DNA from: Paramacrobiotus metropolitanus
Taxonomy: Eukaryota > Tardigrada > Eutardigrada > Parachela > Macrobiotidae
Direction: 5' to 3'
NCBI RefSeq assembly: GCF_019649055.1
Contig: NW_026570332.1
Coordinates: forward strand, 372,001-436,000
Length of the DNA stretch: 64,000 bases
Below, piece after piece: positions 50,901 to 63,245 of the stretch (within the stretch, counting starts at the first letter, position 1; each line of letters opens with the position of its first letter). The translations under genes were made by a program, and so were the position numbers. The notes below the pieces were generated by a model. It saw only the letters and a program-made list of their open reading frames with translations. It did no database searches and was not told where the DNA came from.

Positions 50901-51984
50901 TGAAGTTGACACAGTATCAGCATAACGAACAGTGCACATGTCCAGTATCTTGTGGTTTTTGAAACGTTGAAAAACTTGCTTCGTTCGGTACCTACCGATA
51001 GATTTGGTTTATCTTGCTTAAGGCCTTGAGTTATATTTGCATGATGCGTACTTAATTGTGGATAGGTTATAGATTCGTGAAAGAATATTGGTACATACTG
51101 TTTATTATGCAACAGACCGTTTCATACCTATCAGCCGTATCAGGATATTCAACCTTATGGTTAGGTAGAGGCCGTAGTTGTTCACTGATCATTTGTTTGC
51201 TACTTTTCGCTGTCCTCCCGTCTTGACGCATTTCGGCAGCACATATCACTGCCGATGTGGTTAGTTTTTCAAATTATCAGTTATTAATTAATACATTCTT
51301 GCGAAGAATAATCGAAGTATGTGATTATATTTGATTATTTTGAAGACATTTGAAACTTTGACATGTTGTTTTGGTTGTTTTGAAACATTTGACTATTTTG
51401 GAGATTGAAATTCAGATCTGTAGAAATGCTTGTAAATGATTCATTTATTAACAATTCAGTTTTTTACGACGATTTTGGGTTCTAGCATACCTCATCAACG
51501 TGATTATTTTCATATGCAGGGCGTGGTGATGTATGAAATGATGTGCGGACGCCTTCCGTTTTACAACCAAGATCATGACGTCCTCTTCGAGATGATTCTC
51601 GTCTCCGAGGTGAAGTTTCCAAAAATCTTATCAGAACAAGCCAAAAGTATTCTATCGGCACTGCTCGTGAAAGATCCCTCCCGTCGTCTGGGTGGCGGAC
51701 GCGGTGATAGCGCGGACATTAAGGCACATCCGTTCTTCGCCAGCGTCAACTGGGACGACTTGGTGAATAAGAAGTACACACCGCCCTTTAAACCACAGGT
51801 GTCGGACGAGACGGATACGCGATATTTCGAGCAGGAATTCACCGGTGAGTCGGTAGAGTTGACACCGCCCCGTCCGGGCGCCCTGGCATCCATTACGGAA
51901 GAGGATGCGCCGTACTTCACTGAGTTCTCCTACCACGGCGACCGTCGGGAATCGCAGATGTCCGTCGATGCGGATGACCGCTGA
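47995..51984 (+). CDS. AKT: RAC/AKT serine-threonine kinase (protein kinase B)
   Basis: PI3K-pathway kinase recruited to membranes by PIP3. Three coding exons, in phase: 47995-48505, 50255-50781, 51520-51984 (500 aa; human AKT1 480). The start is the ATG at 47995 ([12 protein letters not shown]). PH domain (~12-118): [23 protein letters not shown] keeps the basic phosphoinositide-binding residues. Kinase domain: GKGTFGKV P-loop spanning intron 1, Lys191 (AMKI), [18 protein letters not shown]. Regulatory sites: activation loop [15 protein letters not shown] (Thr308 equivalent), turn motif VELTPPRPG, and hydrophobic motif YFTEFSYHG (Ser473 equivalent). All features needed for PDK1/TORC2 control are present. 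The first intron (1.75 kb) is long for this window. Confidence 0.96.
48506..50254. other. AKT intron 1
   Basis: 1.75-kb intron splitting the P-loop codons. Apart from the minisatellite at its 5' end, it is AT-rich with no recognised exon or RNA gene. Confidence 0.55.
48585..48680. repeat. Minisatellite, ~16-bp unit, six copies
   Basis: Tandem copies of ATTCATTTTGTCCACC with variants (ATCGTTTTGTCCACCC, ATTTATTTTGTCCAC), about 70 nt into AKT intron 1. On the minus strand the unit reads GGTGGACAAAATGAAT. Confidence 0.9.
50860..50903. repeat. Short direct repeat in AKT intron 2
   Basis: CGGAATGCTTGATTAATGA occurs at 50860-50878 and again at 50885-50903. It is a small local duplication in the intron between exons 50781 and 51520. 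Confidence 0.8.
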
Positions 51985-53139
51985 GCGAAATTTTCTGTGC
52001 ACGGAAGCGTGGGCGTATTCCCAACGCGCGTTTGATGGGCGTGGGATGGTATCGATTGGGATGGGGATTATTATGTTTACAGTGAGAAATTTTAGGCGTT
52101 TTTTTGTTTTTGTTCGCATTTGTAGTAGTGATGCATGGAGGATAAACGTTGATCGATTTTAGTTTTGTGGCAGTGTTATGGGCTTTTTTCTTCTGGCACT
52201 TCGATGGTGTTTTCGCATTCTCCCTGTTTTTTTCGTTAGTTATTCCGATGGATAGACAAAATGGTGGTTGTCATTCCTCACAGCTTTTTTCGCGCTGGAA
52301 TGTGTTAACGCATCACTTCTACAGCGGCCCGTAAGATTAGAAGCCTGTTTCTTTTCTCGCCTGCAATTTTAACTTCGATATGGGTAGAAATACAAGCTTA
52401 CCGAACAGAGCACTTTTATTTTCCAGAAGCTAGATCCTGATTTTACCGCCAACCGCAACACGATGAGCACAACCTTGCGGTTAGTCGCCGGTTACCACAC
52501 AAACTCTCTGATGCTGAAACGCATTTACTTGACGCTCAGGACAGACAAACGACGAATAATACATCTTACTACGAAAGCTAGCCCAAATCAATCATCATCT
52601 TCGCACACCAGCGATGCAAAAAATAGAGAAAATTACATGATCTCATAAGTGCAGCCATGAGAACAAATTACATTCATTAAAACTTTCTAATGAATATTAC
52701 GACGTGTGTTTTAACAAAAAAATAACCCTCGGAAAAAAAACGAGAAAACCAAATATAGCCATAAAAATTTCGGTAGGCTGGAACAATAACGACAGGTAAA
52801 ATACTACCGAGGTTGTGCAATTTCGCGAAAGCATTGTGGGTGGACATTGCACAGGAACATCATCAACTGGTCACCGTCGGACCGAAACGTTGGATCGCTG
52901 CTGGCGATACTCGTTTTCGAAAACATCTTCATTCGCAGTCACAAAGGAGTCCGCAGAAAATGTCCGACTAGCAGTGCTCTAATAATTATAAAACCGGAAT
53001 ATTATAGTTTTGGCAGAATGAACTACTAAAAAATTAACAATAAACAATACACGACGGCACAGATACCTAATACCTATTCTGTTGATAATTTCGTATACTG
53101 GAAGTACGGTAAATTGCCTTTAACTTATCCCGCAGCTAA
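51985..53139. other. Convergent intergenic region (AKT/RhoGAP gene)
   Basis: 1.15 kb between facing stops. It should hold the AKT 3' UTR. The frames at 52149-52334, 52463-52648 and 52847-53029 have no family resemblance. Confidence 0.5.
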
Positions 53140-56100
53140 TCAAGAAATTGCAGACAGCTTTCCTACCACGTAAGAGCGTTGCGGACTGCACCAGTCCTCC
53201 GCATCATGATCGAAGTCTAACGCAAAGGGACCAAAGACCATATCACCGCTGAAGTTCTCATGCAGATCCAGATCATCATAGCTCCGCCGTGAGATAACAC
53301 TGGCACGGGTGGAGCTGTGTCGTTTGGCACGAAACTGATCCCTTGGCGGCGTAATCAGCGCATAGATGTTGTCGGGCATGTCCAGTGTGGCATCCAGGGC
53401 GGGCGCGGTTATGGGAGAACACATTTCCGGTGATACAAAGCGCATCTTGGGACTGGAGCTGGCCTCCTCCACCGTATCATCTTCAACCGGTTTCAAACAA
53501 GCTATTCCCAAACCTTCCCGCTGTTAAAAAGCGGTTCATAAGTCAACATTAGCGCAAACGATAACAACGGTTCAAGTAAAAACAGGGCTAATATTATGAA
53601 AAACTATAATCAAATGCATAACGACTGTTCTTTAAGCTAATGTTTATGTTCGCTTTACAGGAATGCAGTACTGTATTTTCACAAGTACAATACTAATATT
53701 GTTTTGACAGACAATACTAACACTGTTACTATTCTTTAGTTCTAGAAACATTCGTCATAAACAAATGGCAAAAACTAGTCCACAGGAAACCGGAAATAAA
53801 AAACCAGCCATATTATACGGATTAACGAAGATTTTATGTAAACACAAAATTGAGAGCACCCTACTGTAGCATATGTGCTTTCACTCATGTCAAAACTCGT
53901 GAAAATAATTCACCGATTTGCTGCCTACTCACAATTCGGTTTTTTATGTCCATAGCCAGGCTGTTTAGTGCCTTGAACGGCACACCACGACCTTGGACGT
54001 TACTGTGGCGAATTCCGGTTCGTGATGCCGGGAAGGCATGACTATTAGATGAAACGGGTGGGAATGTAAAAAAGGGATCCATTACTGGTTTGGACAACGT
54101 CAAGCGGAAGACTACAACCACACAGCGAAGTTGAGAATTTGGAACAGTACGGGGGGCGCGAAAACCGAATGACAGTGCTAAGTGTCTCGGTCGGCAATAA
54201 TAAAGAATATTGACAAGGAAGCAAACGTGAACGGCACCTTCTTCCTTATTCTCTTTCAAGACCGCGGCTTTGTCATCAGACAACAAGATATGCGGATTGG
54301 AAATAAAGAACTCCATGAGATAAATCAGTGACTGCAGCTGATGGGCGCTGACCAAACGTTGTGCAAAGGAGCCAATAAACAGATGTGGACAGCAGATAGC
54401 CAGATTCTTTGCGGTCATGCCATTGAGATCAGATTTCTGCGAAATGTTCCACAGAACCTACAAAAGAACGGTAACGTGTTTGAGCAAAAATTTTTCGCGG
54501 AATGACTTCCTAATGGTGTTGCCTTTCTAATGATCCAATCCTGCAGCACTTACATAGGAAAGATAGGCCAATAATTCCTTGTAACGCAAGGGGATATACT
54601 TTGCAAAGAATAATAACTGGGCGTACGCTTCCATTTCGCTCATCTTCCGCAAGCTGATTTTTTCACAAATCAGCAGGAAATAAATTGAGACAAAATCCGG
54701 CAGAATCGGAGAGGGAAGCATTCTCGTCCTACATTAATTAAAAGACCTATTCATTTGCTAAATAATAGGTTTCCTTTGAAGACATGCACACATAGAAAAT
54801 GAGGTGCGCCCGTCCGGAAATAACGCAATTCCCACGTACCACTGCTTTAACAAACCACCGAGATCATGCACGTGCAAGCCGGGAAGCTTACGGACAGTCG
54901 CTCCCGAATCGATTGCTTCCTACAAATGATTCCAGACAGTCTTAATCATCACTTCAATAGAAGCCCACTCTATTCATCCAGCTGGGCTGGACAGCCTACA
55001 ATTAACCTTTACGCAAAATGTCAATTATGCCCGTGGCGATATGGTGCCGGCAATTAAAAATGTATTAAATTCCAGAATAATTTCAAATAACAGACATACC
55101 ATAGTTTTCTCCATTCGCTTGGCGTTCGGTGGTATACGACCAATGCCAGTGACTCCACTATTTTCCATGAGCTTCTGCCCGAGATCATAGGCAATTCTAC
55201 AGTAAAGCGAGCACAAATACTGAGAAGGCAGAACTGTTTCCTCTAAAATTTTCTGTTCTGCTCGGTAGTATTTAATCTTTGGATTTCTCGAAACTATTGA
55301 TTGAAATACCGTAATACGCATGCATATGAAAAAATAAAATGCTACTTAAGAATATCATTTTGTACACTACCGCTACAGTCCAGCACGCTTAAGGAGTGAT
55401 ACGTTCACCATGCTGATACGCTTAGATGGCTTAGATACAAAAATGTTATATATCTATAGTTTCAGGTAACTCACGTCGGCACATTTATGGGATAAAATCG
55501 GTCATTGTAATTGATAACCGTAGGAATAGTGGTGAGACATTCGAGTGGACGGCCGAATACAAAACTGTCTCCTCTGCTAGTAGAATAAAAACTGCTATCC
55601 AAATTCTGGGGAATATTGTCCACGGCAACGGCAAATGCCTGCAAGATCCACACATTAAAATAATTTAAATGTCAATAAACTTCGTACTATCCATTTTGAC
55701 ACAGCCCCGTGCAACAGTCCTTAAATTTTTATTAATGAGCGACCACGGCGATTATTAATTTATTAAAATCAGTAAACACGTATAAGTTTATAAAACAGAC
55801 GATCCTTAATATACCCACACCCGGAAAGGCGGAAACCAACAAAACAAAACATGTATAGATACTGCCATACGGACTAGAATATAAATATTACACCACTTCC
55901 GCAATTCAGCGATTGTTATTGTATAATATTCATGAACCGCACAGATGCTGAGACTGCTGAGTATCTTCTTCCGCGAATGACCGCGCACAGGTTTCTGCAT
56001 GGGTGGATGACGTCCGCGAAAAGCCGTTATTAGGAGAAAGAATAAATAAAACATGCATTAATAACGAGAATATCGAGGATGCACATATCCAGGAAAACAA

Positions 56101-56633
56101 AACCACTCTGAAGCGCTTGCAGTTTACAATTGCAAATTTGAATATTACACAATACTGTAACCACTGCGGATGTGACTGTGAAGAATTAGCAAATCTTAGT
56201 GACCTTACGTTCACCAATAACTAATGTCAGTTATGTATAATCATGTGCGATGTTGTAAGATCACTAAATCCAGCATAAATACAAAGTGTGCAAGTGTACT
56301 CGTATTAGTGAAATCTTAGAGATAAGACAGAGCAAACCGCAACTGCAGATAAAACATTTTTGTAATCAACATGCCTCCGCAGAACATCGATAGACACATT
56401 TTCCTTAAATTCATACCCTGCTACCCATATTGCTGTTTACTTGAGTAAATAAGGAATTCCTTCAATATCAATTGAACTGAATCACGTTACAATCATCGCA
56501 TTCACATTTCTTCAAGTCAGTTTCAACGTCGTATTGTTACCTCAGCCTTGACCAAATTCTTCCTCATGAGCTTGGGATTTTCGCCTAATTTCTTGGCAAT
56601 GCGGACAATTTCCTCTTCCATCGTCGATACCAT
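53140..56633 (-). CDS. RhoGAP-domain protein
   Basis: Probable GTPase-activating protein for Rho-family GTPases. Exons (minus): 56633-56541, 55638-55475, ~55321-55100, 54919-54840, 54728-54554, 54457-53933, 53520-53140. All later junctions are in phase. GAP features: VFGRPLECL at the domain start; GVTGIGRIPPNAKRM, with the Arg in the arginine-finger position (usual consensus G-I/L-F-R; here Gly replaces Phe); EAIDSGATVRKLPGLHVHDLGGLLKQW; MLPSPILPDF (usual LPEPL); and GMTAKNLAICCPHLF (usual NLA..F.P.L). After the domain comes a Ser/Thr/Pro-rich tail. The subfamily is uncertain; ARHGAP19-like is one option. Problem: exon 2 leaves two bases, and the visible acceptors of exon 3 fit other phases, so a small exon is missing or one border is wrong. 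The start codon (56633) is provisional. Confidence 0.75.
55639..56540. other. Long intron of the RhoGAP gene
   Basis: 902-bp intron. It contains an open frame on the opposite (plus) strand at 55991-56224, listed separately. Otherwise AT-rich and featureless. Confidence 0.5.
55991..56224 (+). CDS. Possible plus-strand exon nested in the RhoGAP intron
   Basis: After an acceptor-like GCACAG at 55985-55990, the plus frame runs VSAWVDDVREKPLLGERI... to a TAA (~77 residues). It has good amino-acid balance and a cysteine/histidine cluster (YCNHCGCDCEEL). No ATG, partner exon or known family was found. The opposite strand is also open here (56217-55930), which weakens the case. Treat as hypothetical. 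Confidence 0.2.
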   Translation, partial: VSAWVDDVREKPLLGERINKTCINNENIEDAHIQENKTTLKRLQFTIANLNITQYCNHCGCDCEELANLSDLTFTNN

Positions 56634-58536
56634 GGAGATCTCGCACGATAGTCACTGTCCACTTTACAAATCGTTCTCCCAGATGGCTTCACTGAGCATG
56701 GGACTCCAAAATCCAACTCCCAAAAATCTCAAAAGCAATCAAAAGAGACAACGATTTGATGCTTGTATGTAGCAGGAAACGTCAACGGTAACGGTGCATC
56801 ACGGGCTGGCATCGCCGGAAGATAACATCAGACAGGGCTAAACCAGCAAACGCTTCGATACCCACTGCTAAACGCAAATCAATCTGCTGTGCAACCTTGT
56901 GCGTTGCACGACCTGGCTCAAATGGAGGGCTGCACAACACAACCGATGCCGCTGCCACTGCGTCAGTAACAAGTACAACTAACAAGTCAGAGTGGCTACG
57001 GAGATACTGCGCACTGTTTCCGTTGCAAAAAAAAGGTCCGCCGTTTTCCAGATCCCTTTGTGGACGAATTACTCTCAGGTCGAGTGACTGCCAGTCCAGC
57101 TGATTGTGAGATTCATCAAGCTCATATCATTCATATATGCAGACAAATGCTCGCCAAGCGCTGCCTGACACGAGACGCCGAGACCTGACACGCACTGATT
57201 CTGGCATTCTGCCGAACGCAACCAGGAAACCGGAAACGTTCCGCTCTCCGGTTCCTGATTACTTTCTTCCACACTGAAATTTTTAGTTGATGATTATGAT
57301 GAGGCCAGCTGGAGCTGCACTTTGTTTCTAGAAGGAAAACTGATAGAGCCAGTGCACTTCGGGCGATATCGTAAAGACTAAACTCACTATAAAAGGGTGA
57401 AGACCGTGGGCTGCTGCGCGACTTGCACACAAAAGTCAGCACGCGTTGATAAAGCAAGGCTTGTTCTGGTTGGCTGGGCATCAAAGGACTCCACCCTTAC
57501 CCGGCTTCAACTGGCTTGCATGCTCCGGGTTTTGGATACCACTGTATTCGTCAAAATTCCGATTACTTCTTAATTTTTCATTTCATAATCAGAAATTTTG
57601 GAACAGTATTTCAGCACCTTAGGCGTAGGATACAATTACAAACGCCGTTATGTATCGAACTGCAAGGGATGTGCTCAGAACGCTACATATAGTGTAATTG
57701 CGCTACGAGCATGCGTCACAAATTAAGTACAATTTGAATAATTTTAAGACTTACTGGTTAGTATATACTTAGCACTATAGCTTAACTAGCAAATTGTATG
57801 TTATTATTATTACATCAAAAGTAAATAACAATCAAAATTCCTAATGTTATGATAAGGATTATGTCTAACCCATCAACTTTGCTAAATGCCTGGCATAATG
57901 CCATGCATTTTGGGTTTGCATAATTATCGCAATAAACAAGGAGGCGTACACCATAGTTAAATTTGCTTTGTTAAGGTCAAGTTAAATATCCGACTGACCT
58001 TATGGTTAGCAGATTGCAGTCGCGCTGTGGTCTATTTTATTATTACATAGCACTAAGATAGGATCACCGCTTTGCACTATACAGTTCTTCGTGGGTAATT
58101 CAAATCAAGTTTTTGTGAAAAAAGCAGCATTAAGTTAAGTACTTATCTATTTCAGTGAGTTCTGGCTGAGCTAACAAAGATGGGGAATTAAACGAAGTGC
58201 GTATTCCCCTGCTGGTCGAATGATTTGCTTGGGTTGCTTGTCTTTGTCAGTCTACCGTCAGTAAGTCATTATCTATCGTCCGCCTTCACTTTTAATACAA
58301 TTCCAAACTAACTGTAAATGCCCAGACTAATTGTAAAAATAAACTGAAAAAAAAATTAACAACGGAACCAATCAATGGCATCATCTACTTATACGAACAA
58401 AAAATAACTTCTCGGAAGGTTACATCCACAATCATTGGAAGGAATACAATGACTAATGGCATCAAAATGGTATTAAAATATGCAAAAAAGTGCAAAAAAC
58501 CAATACAAATAAGCTGAAACGACTTAGCAAAACAGA
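56634..58536. other. Region between the RhoGAP and NPEPPS genes
   Basis: Genes run tandemly on the minus strand. Minus-strand frames at 57484-57131, 57272-57075 and 56985-56782 are higher in GC than their surroundings and have splice-like borders, such as an acceptor before VEESNQEPESG at ~57271. They may be 5' exons of the RhoGAP gene, or UTR. I could not link them in phase. 57500-58500 is AT-rich with nothing seen; it should include the NPEPPS 3' end. Confidence 0.4.
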
Positions 58537-61500
58537 CTACTTCCCGAATGACTGCTGTGAAGAAAGCCACTTCTGTGCGGCAGCGGCATCACGCTGAAGC
58601 CAAGCAGCTTGTACACGGATAATTTCCAGAGCTTGCTCCATTGCTGCAATAACAAGCATACTAACAGTTGCACTGTTGCAGTTAACATTCAATGCAAGCT
58701 TAAAATCGCTTGAGTCAGTTATCATCTTCTGCGAAATATTATTTAATTAAGTACAGGATACAGATACTACTCTTAAATGCACAATTCGATATCTTATATA
58801 CAGAATGCAAAAAATATAAACTACTAGAAAGTAATCTTACCGCGCTCTCCTTGCTCCAGTTTATGATTGCGCAGAAATTCCTCGATTTGGACAGCTTTCT
58901 CTTCATGAGCAAAATTACCGAATACCGACTGCAAACCGCGTGAAAATAAGGACGGATGCAGTCGTTCTTTCAGCGATTCCCAATTGTTTTGGATCCAATG
59001 CCATGTTGCTTCGCGGCCGCCCGCACTATGGCTGCATCCCGCCATAACGTAAAATACATCTTGCGATCGAACTTGCTTCTGGAAACCCGAACAAAAACGG
59101 TAATTTTACAAATCTGTACAGTTTAATAGAGGAAGATCGATGTGAAAATTACCGTCAGCGCACAATCCAATGTTTTCTCGTGCATTTCTGCATCATTTGT
59201 CCATCCCAGAGCAACCAACAATTTAACGCGTTCTTCTTGAAGTTCAGTTGTCTCATACAGCTTCCACAGCTTCTCGTACGCCTCTTTGCCGCCATTGGAA
59301 GCAGCAGAAATAAAGATCTGCAATAAGCCACAACTTAACGAATGGTTTAAAATATTAGACAACCATGATACATCTGTGACAGCTGCAGTAACCTGGCCAA
59401 AACGTCATTAAAGTTTTACAAACAGCTGGAGCATCGATAAAATTTAGAAAGGATGTTTTTATAAACCTTATATTTGGCAAAATATAAACAGTATTGTGAC
59501 TTATCAAGATAAATACACTACGAGTACAGTATACTACAGTATAGTTACAGTCCACCTCCTGAAAGAGCGTCCACATTTAGCGGCACATTAAATAACCTAT
59601 TCGTAAGTTACAAAATCGTAACGACAAGCATAACAAAAAAACACTACTTTATCTTTCGTTGATCATCAAAACGGCACAAAACTGATATCAATATGGAATC
59701 TTACAACTGACAAGACTGACTGCACTTACCGCACGTCGAATTTCCGAGGGAATATCACGGTCACCCTGAACATATTTCTCGAACAAGTCCAGGGCCTGTT
59801 TAACGGTTTCCGGATGACGTGATTTCACCAGTCGGTCAAGGATGGATTCTCGTAGCAACGATTCCAAATGTCCTACATAACGGTGCCATTTAACCCAGAC
59901 AATTACAGGATAATTTCATGCAGTTACATGATGTAATGCATTTTACAACAGGAAACTGGCTTGCCTTGCCCTTCCTTCGCCTGCCAGCCCACAATATCCA
60001 AGACCGGTAAGAGCAGATCCTGAGTGAACTGCTGATATTTTTCCAATGAATCAGTATATGCCATCAGCCCAGCGAAGCGTCCCACATGAGTTAGAATATT
60101 TTGCCAGACAATTGGGTCGCGTTCATGGGTTTTGTACGCCGTACGCCATAAATCAAACAGGGCCGTTATGGAAACGTTCCCAGACATGACCTGAAGCCAA
60201 TGCATATCAGCAAATACATAAATGTACGATAGATATTAGGTGTACATTGTACAATACATATTAATTTATTTTAAAAATCGATTCTCCACATACCAGTGCC
60301 ATCAGATCATTTTGAATGCCCATTCTGTCTAAAGAACCGAGAGATCCATCGGTAATGTGCGGTATTAATAATTTCAGCATTTTCTCGGAATATTTCACAC
60401 GGTAGAATCCAATAAGATTTGAATTAATCTGGGAAAAAACAACGGTAAACAAAACGAAAATCGAAGAGAGGCAACAATACGTACAAGGACTGGTTGATCA
60501 GGCGCAACGTTCTTGATCGTTAAAGTGCTCCCAGGCTGATCAAACATATGCTTCACAATCTGTGCATGGTCGCCTTTCGAGCTTTTAGTGCCTAACACCG
60601 ACAATGTCATGGGAATATTCCATAATTCCTGCTCTCCGCAATTCAGTAAATTGAATTTCTTCTGTTGTAGATGTAGCAAAGCATTTCCATCCTTGTACTC
60701 AATATCAGCCAGCACCACCGGATATCTGCAACATAATATGACATCATATTTTTTTAATGTGTACGAACTCCAAAGTCAGTCTGTGCCTCTGTGGATATTA
60801 CGCTGGCCGGTAAAACAGTGATACAGAACAGTCGTAGATACCCCTTTTTCCTGGTCCAGTCGCTCATCACAGCGGATACTGGCTTTCCAGTGGCTTTCTC
60901 GAAATGCGTCCACAAATCGATGGTCGTGGCGTTGCGGTATTCAAAATCTTTTAAATATTTTGCCAAGCCAGCGCGGAAACCCTGTAAAATGTAGTTGCAC
61001 AGCTCTAGTTGGTATCACTATGGATTTCCACACCATACCTCTTCGCCAAGGTAATCGAACAGCATCCGAATAACAGACGCCCCTTTCTCATAAGAAATGG
61101 CGTCAAAAATCTCTTCCACCTCATCCGGATGCCCAACCGGAACTTCAATCGGATGAGAGCTACAAAAAAAGAACATAGGCCTGCGTTTTCTTATACTACA
61201 GCGCTTCTCCCAACCTCTTTAGTGCGTCTAGTCTCATGGCACTGGAGAAAAAGTCATCCACAAACTGATTCCAAATTTTCCACTCTGGAAACTGCTTTTC
61301 CACACTGATATGCTCCACGAACGACGCAAACCCTTCGTTCAACCACAATTCAGTCCACCTGTAACCACACTTTCGTAACTCAATCCGTTTCTCCTGAATA
61401 ACAGAAGTACACAACTGCGAACTGACCATTCCATTGTCACAATGTTGCCGAACCACATGTGGGCCAGTTCATGACCTAGCAAACAGCAACAAAAATAAGT

Positions 61501-63245
61501 GTTTTATCGAAAGAACGAGAGACACATAAAAATAGCCTATAAAAGGTTATTCATGTCGGACTAACCAACCACCAAAGCGACACGCTGTCGCCCGGCAGCG
61601 GAAGAATTGTCCGGATCCACCAAAAGGGCTGTCTCTCGAAACGTAATGCAACCCCAGTTTTCCATAGCACCCTGTTAACAGAATCAGGTGATACTTCACT
61701 TGCTGTAGACATGGTATTCTGAAAACTGCTGAAAATATCTGTATGTACATACCATGGCAAAATTCTGCAGCGCAACAAGGTCGCACTTAGGCAGCGGATA
61801 AGCCAACGAAAAAAAGTTGCGGTAGTAAGGAAGAGTTTTCACGGCAAACTGCAGAACAAAATAATTTAAAGCATAAGATTCCCGTGATCACAAAAAAATT
61901 TTCTGCAAAATATTCATAGTCGTATAATGACATGCGCTACAACAGACTTACGTCGAGAGCAAATCGGCCTTGTTCTGCTTTTCCCAACGGCGTGTAGGCT
62001 CGCACCAGGATGCCATCTTCGGTTTTGTCCTCCAGATAGTCAAACTCTCCAACTACCAACGCCACAAGATAAGTCGACATAATCGGCGTAGTATCAAACT
62101 GGACAACTTTCCATGCGGCATTAGACTCCAGAGGCCCTTCATTTTTAACGGGCTGCAGGGTAATACAAACATACAACCATGAAATCCATAGCTTCAAAAG
62201 TTGCAAAAAAATTTTTTACACCGAAAACAACTGTAAACGTTCCAACGCAAGCAAATAACTACCATTTTGTCAGCATGCTTTTAACTTTGCATACCATATT
62301 CGACAGTGCTACCAAGTTTTTGTCGACAACCAGCGTGATATCGAATGTTGCTTTCAGTGCAGGTTCATCCCAGCATGGGAAGCACTGGCGCGCGAAGCAG
62401 GACTGCAATGGAAAACCCGAGATAACCAAAAAATTTCTTACACAACATTAATTAGTCTTGTCACCTCGAACTGGGTAGCAGCCCCGTAGCGTTCTTCTTT
62501 GCCGACGGTGTAAACATTGCGGTAAAATCCACGGAGTTTGTCGTTTAACAAGCCGGTGTAATGCAGGCGCAGCTTCCCATTTCCCACCGGCAGCATCTCG
62601 GGAAAGTCAAAACTATAAAATAAAAAATGGACAATGCAAGAGAGCACACTGCATGGCAAACTGCTGTAGATACATACCGCACTCGTTCCATTTCTTTGTG
62701 GTATTCCGTATCGCGAGCTTGATGTTCTGAAACACCAGCTGCGTTGTAGTAACGAATATCTTACATACAGAACACAAAGGCTTAACTGAGATCCATGTAC
62801 TTTAGAAAATATGCAATTAATTTTTTACAAAAATGAAAAACAATAATTCACAATTGCCTGAATGTTCCAAAAGTTTCAGGCACTTGAAAAACATAAGCAA
62901 GAGACAAAAAACGACAACGTTCGACAGCTTCCTGAACGCACCTTTGCCATCGTCAGAGACGAAAGCAACATCCGTGATCTTAATTTCCGCACAATCGAGA
63001 GTAATCCAGTTGGTCGGCTCTTGTATCTATGGATAAAAAACTCTTCATATTGGCACAATTAACAGCGGCAGCACGCGGGATTGCACCTTCACATGGATCA
63101 CCACTTGGCCGTCGAAAGTGGCATCCTTCAAGTATGGCTGGATGCGGATACCATAGTGTACCGGCACCACTGTCTTGGGCAGGCGCTCAAAGGCCTTCTT
63201 GTTGGTGAACCCTTCGTCCGTTGAGGTCTGCTGCGTATCCGGCAT
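58537..63245 (-). CDS. NPEPPS: Puromycin-sensitive aminopeptidase (M1 family)
   Basis: Zn2+ aminopeptidase that trims peptides, largely cytosolic. Nineteen exons (minus), all in phase: 63245-63087, 63026-62942, 62726-62678, 62612-62465, 62402-62295, 62152-61952, 61848-61753, 61671-61566, 61475-61427, 61358-61215, 61159-61039, 60981-60842, 60725-60485, 60428-60294, 60190-59965, 59872-59730, 59317-59153, 59078-58841, 58643-58537 (886 aa from MPDTQQ; human 919, or 875 from its second Met). Motifs: [29 protein letters not shown]; substrate-binding GAMENWG (283-289); zinc site HELAH (319-323) with the third ligand Glu342 in LWLNE, exactly 18 residues later; [12 protein letters not shown] with the transition-state Tyr. 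The C-terminal ERAP1-like helical domain is complete. The intron after 59965 starts with GC. An in-frame leader exon may precede the chosen Met. Confidence 0.96.
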
